Assembly: GCA_005765155.1 (NCBI GenBank)
Contig: VCCP01000002.1
Span: 5,642,001 to 5,706,000 of the forward strand
Reading direction: 5' to 3'
Length of the DNA: 64,000 bases
Source: Zelopaecilomyces penicillatus
Lineage: Eukaryota > Ascomycota > Sordariomycetes > Hypocreales > Pseudodiploosporaceae
Shown here: positions 10,014-21,595 of the stretch, piece by piece
How the letters are laid out: each line of letters starts with the position of its first letter
Numbering within the stretch: position 1 is the first letter of the stretch
The notes under the pieces: model-generated
What the model was told of the DNA's origin: nothing
The model's input: only the letters and a program-made list of their open reading frames with translations
The model's database searches: none
Translations under genes and position numbers: made by a program

Positions 10014-12894
10014 GGGGGTTCTCTCTCTGTACCTTCCCTCATCTTGAAATGCAATAGCACTTCCATGCCAGCCAGCCTCAGATACTCAATACTATTTTCC
10101 GCTGTTGGTGTTGTCTTGTTTACCCGTGCCCGAACTACATGTGGCCCCCGTCGTCTGTAGATAAGGCTAAATGGCCGTTATCAATCTGCCAGCGAGCAGC
10201 ACATCATAACTTACCAAATACTACATCGGGTTGCATCGCGACTGCATCACGTCAGGGTTTAGACCGTCCCCCCCCAGCACGTCACCTGACGATAAAAAAA
10301 AAGCGGTTTGGTGATGGGGGTTCGTGCTGAGCTCATCAGTCTCATTCCCCTGCAGGTTACATTTGTGCTCAACAGGAGCTTCCCAGAGCTCCCCTTGATG
10401 CATCCATCCGTGGAGCTCTCTCTTTTGGGAACCCACCTCCCCTGCTATCAAGGCCAATTGGCACGTCTCGCTGCGTCATTTTGCGGCTCCCCGACAGCCT
10501 GCAACAGGGGGGGGAGAGTCAAAGAAAGGGTTCCACATCCCTGGTCACAGGGACCGTTGCAGGGTTTTGAATGAGAAAATTTTTCTCTCGTCGTTGTTGG
10601 TGCCGTCGCCCGTCCCGAAATAGGCCTCATTGGAACAAGCCAGACCGCTAGAAAGGCTCTAGCGCACCAACGGACCTCTTATTACGGAGTGCAGTGAGTG
10701 GCTAATCAACCCTAATTAACACCCAACTCACCCAACGTTTCTGCTACGTAGTACAGCTGTGGGTGGTAAACCCTGCGCATTTGCACCCGTCGTGTGGGTG
10801 CCAAGCTAGAAGCAGCACCGCTTCCATCAATCCCCCCCTGCCGGGGAGTTGGACGATGGCGCACCAGATTGGGCAATTGGGGATCGACCCTTGGCGCGTT
10901 TGGCTGGAACAACGTGCGTGCCTTGTCCGGCAGGCTGCCAAATCTCCTATTCGGCAATGCCAGCTCAAGCTCCGCGGCTATGGGAATGACACGGAAAAAA
11001 AAAAGAGGCGATACCTGAGGACGCCAAATCTGGCCTCTTCAGCGATTCATGTCGTCTGGCCAGCTACAGACAGCGCCGCATCCACCTTCAGCTCGAGATT
11101 GTCGGGGTAAGAATTCCCATTGTTTGCATTTGCTTTCAGAATCGCAATTTTCCCCCCCAAAGCATGGAGCCATGACCGAATCAGTCGTCGTGCTCAGCAA
11201 TTGCCTTTCTTGTTCATCGGTCATCGGCCATCGGACTCGGCAGCGGTTGCTCGGCGGACGGCAGCCCGGGGTGGTGGTGGTGGTGCGGCGGCAGGTAGGC
11301 GGAAAGGGTAGCAAGCGCCATAGCCGTTCAACCCTATCAACAAGGTCTTTTGGTCTTACCCGTCTGGCCTGACCGTACCGGCTCGTGCTAATAAAGTCGG
11401 TCGCTGTATTTTTTTCTTCTTCGGATCGCCCACACTATGTGTTGTGCGCGGTAAGGAAATAAAAGAAGCCCCAGACCGCGTGCGAGGCGTGTGTCTTCCC
11501 TTTTATACATACCGCCCAGCCAGTCAGCAGGACAGAGAAGGTGCCCCCATGGTCCGATTTATCATTGACGGGTCCGAATTATCTCGACCAAAAAAACATC
11601 ATTCTCGTCATGGAGCCACCGGACAGCGGGTGAGGATATGACGATACCCAGATATGTACGTGCATGCTCTTTTTAGTGCTTGCAGACCCAGTGTATTGTT
11701 GGCCCTAGCGCCAAGGGCCTGAACTGGGCTGGGATATGTAACGGAGGGGACGGGACGGTATCCGGCTGAGAAAAGAAGCCAGCCAAAAAAAAATGACAGG
11801 ACGGGAGATAGCAGAAAGAAAGCAAAGCAAAGCAGCAAACTGCGCAGCGCCGAGATCCACCCACGTGTCAGGCACAGGCGCTCGAGGTTTCGTTTGATTC
11901 ATGGCCGGTCCCACGTACCAGCTCCACCAGATTGGCGCCAAGTGGGGCCGTGGGGGCGCTTGTCTGGCAGCCTCATCCATTCCTGGGACGACATGCTATC
12001 AAGAAGAAAAATTCGGTATCTCCCGACTGATACGGATGGATATCAAGTCAGAAGGCGCCTCAGGCTTTCGCTTTTGGCACAACTTTCTTCATGCCTCAGA
12101 CCACAACCACAACCAGAACAAAAAATAACGCCATCAGACAATGCAAATTTTTTTCTCATTCCGAAGGGGTGCCACTTTGTTTGTTGGTCCAATGCCGCAC
12201 ACCCCCCCCTTATTTATTTCTCTTTCCAGTCCCTACCTAGACGCCACTGCGTAAACACACTTTGGGCTTGTCCTTGTTTCAGTAATAATGCTCATTTGTA
12301 GTTGTACACCTAACAATTGGTAGTTTGATGGAACGTTGGTAAGTAACATCATTACCCAGGGTCTTTATTTGCTCAGTGCGAGAGTCCCAAGTGCAAAGTG
12401 TGTTGTGCGCAACTCCTCCAACTTCAAATATCTTAAACTCTTGATATGCAAATTGCTCTGCCGTCCGTTTGGCAATGGTCTCACTTTTTCCTCACTTTCA
12501 CATCAGAATCAATGCAACCAGCAAAAGCTTGAGGGACCAAAAAAAAGTAACCAACCTCTCATTCCATGATTCGTGGCCCACTTGCGCCAAGCAAGCAAAC
12601 GCCTGAGGCCGTGAAACCTTCAAAGCGCGATCCTGTCTCCATCCAGCCCATATTGCGAATCCACCCGGCTTCCCCCGACATGCTACACACCCGTGTACAG
12701 CCAATGTCGTGGGTCTATACCGCCCAAATTCGCACCGCTCAACCTCACCCCATGATCCATCATCTCCCTTGGTGTGAATGATTGCCTTTCGGTTTGGCCG
12801 CATTTCCACCGCCATCCCCGGCTGACATTGGCCTCGCCCCTGACACTTTTGGCCTGAGTGGAACCTCTTTTTCTCACCTCACCTCCCAGCTCCA

Positions 12895-13012
12895 TTTCTA
12901 TTTTCTCTTCCTTCTTTCTCCTCCAGACTCATTCCTTTCTCTCTCATCCATCTTCCCCAGTCCAATTCCACACTCTCCAAACTCCATTCTCCTCTCACCC
13001 ACAACCGTCGCA
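12895..13012 (+). promoter_or_regulatory. Pyrimidine-rich core promoter/leader of ATP9
   Basis: Nearly unbroken CT-rich DNA directly before the ATP9 start codon, ending ACCGTCGCAATGG. CT tracts ahead of the transcription start are typical of strongly expressed fungal housekeeping genes. The exact transcription start cannot be read from the sequence. Confidence 0.55.
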
Positions 13013-13615
13013 ATGGCTTCTCGTGTCTTCGCCTCCCGTATTGCCTCTCAGATGGCCACCAAGGTTGCTCGCCCTGCCATGCGTGCTCCCGTCTCTGGTG
13101 CTGCCAAGCGAACCATCACTGGTGAGTAACAAGAAGGATTTTTTTCTTTGACGAGAGCTTCCGGTCAACTCAATTCGAAAACCACCAATTGCTAACGATT
13201 CAATCAAGGTTCTGCCAACCCTCTCCAGACCCTGAAGCGCCAGCAGGCCACCAACCTGGTTCAGGCTACCTACCGCAATGCCTTCCAGGCCCAGCGCCGT
13301 GCGTACTCTTCCGAGATCGCCCAGGCCATGGTTGAGGTCTCCAAGAACATTGGTATGGGATCTTCTGCTATCGGTCTGACTGGTGCCGGTATCGGTATCG
13401 GTGTTGTGTTCGCTGCTCTCATCAACGGTGTTGCCCGCAACCCTGCCCTGCGTGGTCAGCTGTTCTCTTATGCCATTCTGGGTTTCGCTTTCGTTGAGGC
13501 TATTGCCCTCTTCGATCTCATGATTGCCCTCATGGCCAAGTTCGTAAGTTGACACCAAAGAAGTTACCCTAGCTTTTTGCTTCGGATCATCTAACAAAAC
13601 TTGCTGTAGACTTAA
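13013..13615 (+). CDS. ATP9: Nuclear-encoded mitochondrial ATP synthase subunit 9 (c-ring proteolipid)
   Basis: Proteolipid c-subunit of the mitochondrial F1Fo-ATP synthase; its ring carries protons through Fo. Exons 13013-13121, 13209-13543 and 13610-13615 give 149 residues. A basic, Ser/Ala-rich presequence (MASRVFASRIASQMATKVAR) is followed by the mature protein from about YSSEIAQAM. That has two transmembrane hairpin helices joined by the polar loop NGVARNPALRGQ; the proton-binding Glu sits in the second helix (GFAFVEAIALFD). The last exon is only six bases, ACT TAA: it supplies the final Thr and the stop. Without splicing the protein would end at the TGA a few bases past the donor, and the spliced ending MAKFT is the ending I know for filamentous-fungal ATP9. 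The nuclear location is itself characteristic of filamentous fungi. Confidence 0.96.
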
Positions 13616-15759
13616 ATTAATTTTCACCCGACTGGGAATGCCCCGGCCGATGGATGGAGCAACTAATATCAAAAAGATGGTGTTTGACGGTACGCTATCC
13701 GGAGTTTGATGGCTTGTCGACTGCATTGGACTGCCACTATGCATTATAGAGAGGATTTTGCATTATAGAAGATACTAGACGGTGGGAGGCGGCGCCGAGT
13801 AGACGGTAGCCGTTTTGTCATAGATATGGGGTGCAACTCCCGCACATGTTCCTCAGGAACCGCTTGTAAAATAAAAAAAAGCCTCAATTCATTTAGCTCT
13901 TCCAAGTGAAGGCATTTCGTTTGTAACAAGCTTCAATTGCATGCACATACAATTTTGCTCGACGTTCCAAATTTTCAGCTGGTGACGGACTGGCCGTTTG
14001 CAACGGACACGATATGCAGGAAAGCCTGTAACGTCGACTAACCCCCAGCGACTTTCCCTTTTGCTCGAGCCATTGGCATTAAAAAGCCGAGGATATAAGA
14101 CAGCTTGACTGACTGATTCTTAAAAAAGTTGCACTTGCTCTCTCAAGAAAATACCTAGCCGAGGATAACCCTGATCAACTGGGGCTGTCAATCCACCCCA
14201 ATCATGAAAGGCGCTCGCCTGAATTGTCTCTTGATACAGGCCCCAGTTGAAAATTGCTCCAAAACAAGGACGTAGTTTGCTCCACACGGTGTCAAAATGC
14301 GTATCCGCTTGTCGTGGGGCATTATGAGCTATCTTATGGGGCATCACACAATGAGGTCGGAGTTTAGCTCGCACGAAAAGGAAGGAGTGAGTAGCACAGG
14401 TGGACCATGAGGGAATATCAACAAGGACTGAGCGGCGACTAGCTTCGAATGAGAGACTGCGAGGATGATGATAATAAAGCTTCGCTTTATAATGATGAAG
14501 GGGCAAAAGTAGGACCCATTCGGCAGATAAACCGCAGCAACACTCGTTCTTAGAGCTCCCAATTCTTGGTCACTTTACCCTCCCTCTGATGCTGAGATAC
14601 GTTGGACACTTGCTGTACAGCAATGGCTCTCTCGTTCCAGCTAGATGTCGGGGATAGTTGTACCATTTGTGGACTGACCTCCAGCCGACGATATCATGGT
14701 GAATAATTTCCCACTTCCCGTTGGAGTCACTCCACAGCGCACATCGAAATAGGCGCCAACTTAGCGCTCTACCTAGACCTGGAATTGATGGGTGTCCGAG
14801 GTCCCGCAGACTCTCAGAAACACAGACAGATGGAAATGGCGGTAGCGATAAACTGGAGTTTGACGTCGGAGCCTTGCGAGACTAGTGCCAGTGTCTTTTC
14901 TATGTCCTCAACAAGATGGTGAATCCGCTTTGTAGTTGTTATAGCTGTCGCATTCCTCACCCAACAGCATGCTATTGACACCCACTTGGGTCCAAGGCCA
15001 ATGAAAGTCCGATTGGGTTGGAATTGATTGTGAGAGCAAGCACATTCCCCGGTGATGCTGTTCTGTGGAAATTCGAATTGGATAGCAGTGGAGTTCGATT
15101 GATCGCTGCCACAAGAAGTGGAGGGCGGCCGACACCCAACCCAATCTCACCCATTCAGAGTACCATATCACAGCTCCGCATCCACTCAGCTAAGGCGGTA
15201 AGATTTTTTTTTTTAACATCTGGAGAACCGTAACGTAGTTCGTGATGGCTGGAGAGGGGCTTGAGAGCTTGACAAAGACGATTTATGGAGAGTTGTCGTT
15301 TGGATGGTTGCCCCTCCCTTGCCTGTATCCCCTCACGCTCGGTCACATGACCCCAATTCTGGTGATCTGTCGCACTGTTCACATTCACTGTTGAAACGCG
15401 GGAGATAAACATTTTCACGATGCTTGCTGTCTCAACTTTACACTTCTATTATTATAAAATTTATACCCACTCGTGCCTTTCAAACTGCATGTGGCCGTGT
15501 TATTGTGACATTCATAGTTCGACAAAAGGCCATCAACTGTTTTTTGTGGTCTTTGGTACGGAAATTCAAATGCATTGCCATTTGTGACCCCTGTCGAGAT
15601 TTGGGAACATACTAAATGCCTTACATTTTTGACTACAGTTAAGGCCATGTTATGTCCTGTAATCCTTGCTAATAATATGAGTGCTAATAAACTTTAGATA
15701 TGTTAAAAAAACTTACTGATAGAGATCAAAAGGCATACAAGCAAATCTGCTGGCCTTCT
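13616..15759. other. Gene-poor spacer with one weak ORF
   Basis: This 2.1-kb spacer lies between ATP9 and the pseudokinase-like gene. A 128-codon minus-strand ORF at 14120-14506 shows no recognisable motif and lacks a clear splice partner, so I do not call it a gene. The right half becomes AT-rich. Poly-T runs occur near 15205. Nothing else can be supported. Confidence 0.5.
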
Positions 15760-16596
15760 CTAACCAAGATATTTGCAGATCTGATCGTAAAACCCCTTCA
15801 CTTGCCACTTGTTCATGTTTGCCAGTACATGGTGATCTTGCTGCAGGAAGCTGAAACCATACTGAAATACTCTGGCCGTAGCTTCGCATTTCCAATTGGG
15901 GTCGACTACCATCTGCATTCGCATGATTTTCTTCTCATACCAGTTTATAGGTTGAAAACTAATGGCATCGTTTTCAATCGCTCTCCACTCGGCAATCTCG
16001 CTGAGCACCATCAGCAATGACCATGCATCGTAGAACCATAATGATTGGCCCTGCTGGTAGTTTGGGTGCTGATGCATCGGGGATGGGGTTCGCGCCCAAT
16101 CAATCACATACGGATGTGAGTAGTCCGGGTTGAGATTGACATAGTAGACGAAACTGTCAGAACGGAGGGCCATGTGTACGATGTCAAAGTGAACGTACAA
16201 AGAGCGGACCTGCGTAGCAATATAGTAAGCAATCGTCTGCCGACACATGTAGGCCGGTTTGCTCATGCATTTAAGTATCTCGCGGAGGCTAGTAGGTGTC
16301 GCGATGCAGTTGTAAATGACCGCTGTCCCGCGGTAATCATGAACACACTCTTCTATCTTGAGTGTGCGGGCTTCTTCTACCCTACTCACACCATCATCAG
16401 TAGGAACTCTCTCCCTCACGGCGGTTATGTATGCTGGAAAGAAATTCTGCGCCGTAGTAGACCATTCGAACAACACTGGGCCATTCTGTTGCCCATAGGA
16501 CGGAGCCCGCATGCTCAGAAGTCGGCCGTCTTGGCAGTTCGGGGGTAGATAGAGATGATTTGTTAGTAGTTGCGCCATATTTCCAGAGTCGTACAT
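15760..16596 (-). CDS. Orphan degenerate protein-kinase-like (HET-associated type) protein
   Basis: Single-exon gene of 278 residues. The sequence resembles the degenerate kinase-like domain often fused to fungal HET/HeLo and NLR-type proteins. YIATQVRSLYVHFDIVHMAL aligns in style with the catalytic-loop helix (family: LARSVRFLHE..FVHKNI). PYVIDWARTPS occupies the DFG/activation position, MHQHPNYQQG resembles the conserved YRHP(D/E)YQ, and WSLLMVLSEIAEWRAI resembles the DIYSLGVVLLEIGLW helix. The HRD Asp, DFG and N-lobe VAIK Lys are not visible, so catalysis is unlikely. The ends at MYDSGNMAQ and QICKYLG lack any extra domain, unlike the usual multidomain architecture. It lies in AT-richer DNA between two housekeeping genes. 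It could be a fragment of a larger heterokaryon-incompatibility-type gene or a stand-alone pseudokinase; assignment is by motif memory only. Confidence 0.6.
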   Translation of the reverse strand: MYDSGNMAQLLTNHLYLPPNCQDGRLLSMRAPSYGQQNGPVLFEWSTTAQNFFPAYITAVRERVPTDDGVSRVEEARTLKIEECVHDYRGTAVIYNCIATPTSLREILKCMSKPAYMCRQTIAYYIATQVRSLYVHFDIVHMALRSDSFVYYVNLNPDYSHPYVIDWARTPSPMHQHPNYQQGQSLWFYDAWSLLMVLSEIAEWRAIENDAISFQPINWYEKKIMRMQMVVDPNWKCEATARVFQYGFSFLQQDHHVLANMNKWQVKGFYDQICKYLG

Positions 16597-17426
16597 TGTC
16601 CTAGATGTATTGATGCTGTTTGAAGAAGATTTAGTTCACAAGGTCGTTGTGATAATTCAGGTGTAAAAAGGGAAGGGATCGATCCAACAATTTAGGAACT
16701 AGCTGTGTTACAAAAAAGTTAAAGTGTTAGTTCCTTCGGTTTGGCTAAAGTTTAGATGTTGCGAGAGAAGTTTCTTATTTGGTAGGTTGCTGGTTGGGAA
16801 TGTTTTATGGAGGTAATGGAGTGGTGAGAGAACACCCTCGATTTGGTGCACCTTTATTATATATATAGGTTGAATCTGCAATCCCTCTCACCTTCCCCTA
16901 AGAATCTACATTGAATCAATATTGAACAGAATATATGGAATGCGCCATCAGTTCAATATAAGTGTCTGTCTCTGGCTGTTTTGGCTAAGATATAGGCCGG
17001 ATGCCATGGCAAGTGCAAAAAAATGATAGACGCGACTTTGCGATTCGAGCATTCCATCCCACCTGTACAAGAGAATGATTGCATTTATGACTACTTGGTC
17101 TGAACAAGACGCGAGTACACCGGACTTTATCTATATCGATGCGATGAATGCACACGTTGACTTATTTACTGTGGCAGAACCCGGCATCTGGATGCAGACA
17201 AAGGATCGAGACAGCCTCCGCTGCCAATGAACATTCGCTTGTGGCTATTTTAACGGTAACCTCGTAGAACTCTATACGCAAGGCAATTGGAAAAAAGGAA
17301 AAGAAACCCATGCATGTCCTCATTCTTATAACAGCCCATGAGTCCGCCCAGAAGACGGCTCGGCTTTAGCTGCCACACATTATCTCTACCATTGGCGCCT
17401 CATTTCCCAGCGCCGAATTTGTTAAA
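16597..17426. other. AT-rich spacer upstream of the pseudokinase-like gene
   Basis: AT-rich spacer of 0.83 kb. A TATATATA run at about 16858-16867 lies some 260 bp upstream of the minus-strand start and could serve as its TATA element. The right end also holds the 3' UTR of RRP6. No coding sequence seen. Confidence 0.45.
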
Positions 17427-20105
17427 TTACTTTCTGAATGTTGCGCTTCTCTCCCCCTTCACTGGCGGTGCCCTTCTCGCACCTTTGAGCAGCTCATCTC
17501 CAGTCTTTGAGTATGGATCGAACACCTTCTTCTCCTTTTGAGTTGCCCCATCTGCTGCACCTCTCTTTGTATGTAGCACTGATGCCGCCTTGGTGTAGTC
17601 AAAGGGCACAGCCTCATATTTCTTCTGTTCATCAGCCTTTAGTTTCCTCTTCTCCTTTTCCTGCTTCTTTCCTGCTAGTTTGGCTTCCCGCCTCATGGCA
17701 CGCTCTTCTTTCATTTGTCGCTTCTTGTTCTTTGACTCTCTCTGCCGTTCACGCTTGGCAGCCTTCTTAGATGCTTGCGGCGCGCCATCCTCGATGGATA
17801 TGACGCCGTTGGCCCCACCTTGCATTTCTTCATCGCTGTCAGCATCGACATCCTCTTCACTAGATTCGGGAGATTCTTCCTTCTCCTCCAGCGCTTCCGA
17901 TTTTCGCTTCCTTCCCGTCTTCAACGTGAATTCTTCGTCAAGTTCTTGTAAGATCTCGGAAGGGGTTTCAGCTGCTGGTGGAGCTTCAGTTACCGGCTCT
18001 TCTGCTGCCGTGATCTCGTCCGTCTGTTCATATGTAATTCCTATCTCCAAACCCTCTTCCACAAACCGCTGCCAGGGGAAGGGGAAGCGATCATCCTGGG
18101 CGTCAGATTCTTGTTTTGACTCTTCCCATCGCGAGCTTATTGGCATATCTCCAAAGAGTTGAGAGCGTTGGAGCCGGCTAGCTTGAACCTCTCCTTCGAT
18201 ATCAGGTATCTTTGCCTGTGCTTTGACTATTCTCGAGATTGTGTGTTTTGGCTGAGTTGACTCGGGAGCTTGTGAAGCGAAGAAATGGAGAAGGCTTGGA
18301 CCATTTTGAGCCTTGGCCGCTTGAAGCTGACTCCATATCTCGTTGAGCCGAGATCTTGCTAGTGGTGCAGTCAACGGTAGCAGACTATGCAGTGCCTTAG
18401 CATCAGGGGGGTTCACCCGTGCGATCTCGGTGACATTACTAGTCCCCAGAACAAAATGGGGACTCTCATCTTCTTCGCGCGCAACAACATCTCGCCATTT
18501 CCAGAGCGCCCGAAAGACGGCAAACTGTTCGCTATTAAATGCAAGATGAGAGTTCTTCAAGACGAAATTGTACCAACCCCTAGATCCCTCTCCAGTCACC
18601 TCATCGAAGCCTGGATTTTCATTTCGGGAGAGCGAGAGCTCGCGAGAGTCTTGCAAAGCGAGTGCAATCAAATCCTTTTCCGGCTTGCTTCGATCGGATG
18701 CTGCGACAAGGTCATTTCGCACGTTGTCATAGATATACAGGAGATAATGGGTATCGGATCTAGCGTAATACATCATTTCATCAGGAAGGGGTCTGATACA
18801 TGATTAGTTTACCAATAATAAAGAACGCAGAAGTGTGAGGGATTACCTTATTCTCCAATCAGCCAGTTGATACTGTTTATCGGCATCGAAATTGACGAAT
18901 TTTGAGAGAAGAAACGCCAAGCTCCGGCCGGAATAGAGAAGAAGTTTGCACGCAAAATACGTATCAAATAGGCCATTGACGTAGAGTCCGAGATCTCGTT
19001 GAAGCCAGACCATATCCATGTACGCGCCGTGGAAGACCTGTAAATTGAATGAGCAACTATATCCATGGGAGTCGAAGATTTGCATACCTTGACAATGCTG
19101 GGGTCAGCAAAGACCTCGTTTAACACCTCAAGCTTGTGCCTCCATGGTTTGAGAGTGTCAACGATCCAATCCTGGTCGCGAGTACTGATTTGCATCAGCG
19201 AAACAAGGCCAACGTAGGTTCTGAAATCGTGATGTTCTAAATCCACGGCAATCTCCTTGGCTTTCTTCAGCTCCTCCAGCATCTTCAGGACGCCTTCGTA
19301 CGTGTCAACCCATGTGGCATTCGTCGACTCGACAGGCTGAGACGGAATTGGCTCGGCAGACTGGAAGACTCGTTCAGGATATGTCATGCTCAGAATCTCT
19401 GCTTCGTAGGGATGCTTGTATCTACACGATAGGGATTGAGTCAACATGTATTCCGACGGGAAGGGAGGCCGGTGGAGGATACTTACTGGGTGGTGCCATT
19501 CTCGCCGACAAAGGTAACAGTGCTCTCTTCTAAAGGCACTTTTGCATGGAGCTTTGTGGTAAGAACGGGCTTCCATGGACCATTGGGGAAATTATCCGGA
19601 CGCAGCTCAAATTGCAACTGCGGTTTCTTCACGTTTGCATTGCGGATGACCTTGTTGGTTGATTTTGGTTTCTTAGACTTGGAGGCCTAAAGTGAAGATG
19701 ATTAGCGCTGTCGTTGTTCAAAACAAGCAGGGCAGAACTTACCGAATCGGCGCTTGGAGGCTCCTTTCGCTTCACCAGCCCGGTGTATTCGTCCATTGCC
19801 GTGTCGGCCTTTTCAAGAACGGAGTCGACCACATCCACTACCGAACGCCAATGCATATCGATATCTTCAGCATCTTCAAGCTTTGGCGCCTTGATACCGC
19901 AAGCCCGAGCAGCAGATTGCAAAAGTCGCGTCGAAAGGTCAAGAATCTGAGACGTCTTCTCGTCGAGTTGGTTGGCCACATCTGGATTGACAGTGCGTTG
20001 AAAGCCTAGATCTTCGGCGGCGATACGATTGGCAGCCTTAACTGCCGAAACAAGAGTCTTCTGAATCCTGTCCTGCATGGACTTGAAGTCCTGCGGCGGA
20101 TCCAT
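17427..20105 (-). CDS. RRP6: Nuclear exosome 3'-5' exoribonuclease Rrp6
   Basis: Distributive RNase of the nuclear exosome (human EXOSC10), acting in rRNA, snoRNA and nuclear RNA processing and decay. Five exons (20105-19743, 19686-19487, 19421-19088, 19037-18847, 18792-17427) give 817 residues; every join keeps frame. The N-terminal PMC2NT region (exon 1) binds the Rrp47/C1D partner. The DEDD-Y nuclease follows: motif I DLEHHDF, motif II in VFHGAYMDMVWLQRD, motif III YYARSDTHYLLYIYD with the Tyr and Asp in place. An HRDC domain comes next (around FRALWKWRDVVAREED to LLPLTAPLARSRL). The C-terminus is a long acidic then Lys/Arg-rich lasso-like tail ending ERSATFRK. All catalytic acids are visible, so the enzyme should be active. 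The gene is divergent from TPS1 across a 1.5-kb spacer. Confidence 0.95.
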
Positions 20106-20947
20106 GGCGAAGACAGGCTTGCACGAATGTAAATGTTGATGACGCTGTAGGGACTGCTGGGATCGTCGTCACGAAAATTGCGGCATGCTGAGAGATGAAA
20201 GCGTTATCGATAAGAACTTTTTCCTTTGTCTTGCTCTTGCTCGTTGATCCACACGCGCAACAGCGATCACGTTGCCACAGGTGCTTCCATAGCAGTGCAT
20301 GGCGCTAGAACACAGTACACGACATTGCATAATTGGCATTGGTAGGTGTTCAAGTGTTCAACGAAGAGCTTGGAGTCTACGACATGTAGAAGCTTGGACA
20401 AAGTGAATACATTCATTTGTCTTTGGAAACCACTGAATATTCTAAGCTGCGCAAAAATGGACATTCTCTCCAAGCTTTACTCGAGACATCGGAAATAATT
20501 AAGAGTCGAACGTGGCCGTTGAATCTGGGTCCTCGTGCAAACTGTTCCTGCTGGTCATGTCCAATATGTGACGTTGCTGGGGAGAAAGCGCGTATAAATG
20601 CACGCAAAGTCTGCAATGATACCTCATGAACCTACAGCACTACAACCTTGTTGGGGAACCGCTTCTGAGCACAATGTACCGCACTTAATAATAACTCAGT
20701 TGGCTTGTCCTTGTGTCTACGTGCTCGGTCGTGATGCTTAATAGGAGAATTGTCACTAAAAATGGCCTTCAGTGCAGTTTGGGAAGAAAGAGACAACCGG
20801 CCCCGCTTAATAAAAACAACTATCGCACATGCCTTGATTCACCCTGGACAGATGAGACGGAATACTTCCTCCGTCGCCCACGAAACCCAGCCCCTGGAAT
20901 GTTGGCAGATGGTGTTCGTGATGGCTGCTAGTGGAGGGTAATAGTGG

Positions 20948-21110
20948 AGGGGAGCACGAAGATAGGCAAGCGGCAGGGCAAGATGGGCTGTACGTCGAGA
21001 AACTCGGTGCTATTACGCCCACTATACACGGCGTTCCTTCTTCAAAGCCCCACCCATCATCCATCGAATCGCTAAGTGAAGTCACCATGCAACCCCTCCG
21101 AGCTGCCCCT
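20948..21110 (+). promoter_or_regulatory. Candidate stress-response elements (STRE) upstream of TPS1
   Basis: Three STRE core words lie within about 650 bp of the TPS1 start: AGGGG at 20948-20952, and CCCCT at 21093-21097 and 21106-21110. Msn2/4-type zinc-finger factors bind this core in yeast, and trehalose-synthesis genes are classic targets. A five-base word is common by chance, so only the clustering and the gene's function support this. Confidence 0.35.
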
Positions 21111-21296
21111 CTTTCTCAGGCATAGAGGCTGCCTACCTACATGGAACATGATGCAGGCAAGCAAGGCGTAATCAACGCATCTGGCCAGCTCTGGACCTTG
21201 GAAGCATCAGTTCCAGATCCCGGTCCGTTTGCTGCAACCATAGAAGAGTTTTTCTCTCGGTGCTAATCGGATGCTTCCATCAGCGTTTTGGTAAGG

Positions 21297-21320
21297 AAGT
21301 AGCAGCAGCAGCAGCAGCAG
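21297..21320 (+). repeat. CAG microsatellite in TPS1 upstream region
   Basis: About eight AGC/CAG units in the promoter or leader of TPS1, outside any coding frame that I accept. It may vary in length between strains. Confidence 0.8.
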
Positions 21321-21595
21321 TTGTCAGCCCACCAACTGTTTGTGTGTCAGCATCAACTCTTGGTCTTTAGCTCTTGGCTCTTATTAGCTCTTGACGCTGG
21401 AGGTTGACTTCCACTCACTTGCACTTCCACGCCGTGTCGTCATTCCGCCCAGCCAAACATTCCCTTCCCACTTCCCCACGTTTTTTTGCGCTATTAGTCT
21501 GCGCCTCAATCGTCTGCTGTTCTCTCTTACATCTCCCAACTTCTTCAACGCAGCAACATCGTTCTTGAACGACCATCACATCACACTGCGACAAT

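Larger units (their letters stand above)
8771..13012. other. 4.2-kb gene-poor region upstream of ATP9
   Basis: No ORF here has domain-like content or a plausible splice pattern. Visible items are homopolymer runs (C-runs near 10269, G-runs near 10508, A-runs near 10287 and 10996), a 14-bp tandem repeat at 9977-10013, a GGT-rich patch near 11270 and, close to ATP9, a long pyrimidine-rich stretch. A lineage-specific or non-coding transcript cannot be excluded by eye. Confidence 0.5.
20106..21595. other. Divergent promoter region RRP6 / TPS1
   Basis: This 1.5-kb spacer is shared by RRP6 (-) and TPS1 (+). It contains CCCCT/AGGGG stress-element-like words, a CAG tract and a T/C-rich leader directly before TPS1. 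Short ORFs here are unremarkable. Confidence 0.6.

Noticed and set aside
12995..13744. 249-codon minus-strand ORF opposite ATP9
   Set aside because: It is antisense to the strongly conserved, spliced ATP9 exons and crosses both introns; its composition mirrors ATP9 codon usage.
14120..14506. 128-codon minus-strand ORF between ATP9 and the pseudokinase-like gene
   Set aside because: No recognisable domain, no promoter or splice signals, ordinary length for chance in this spacer.
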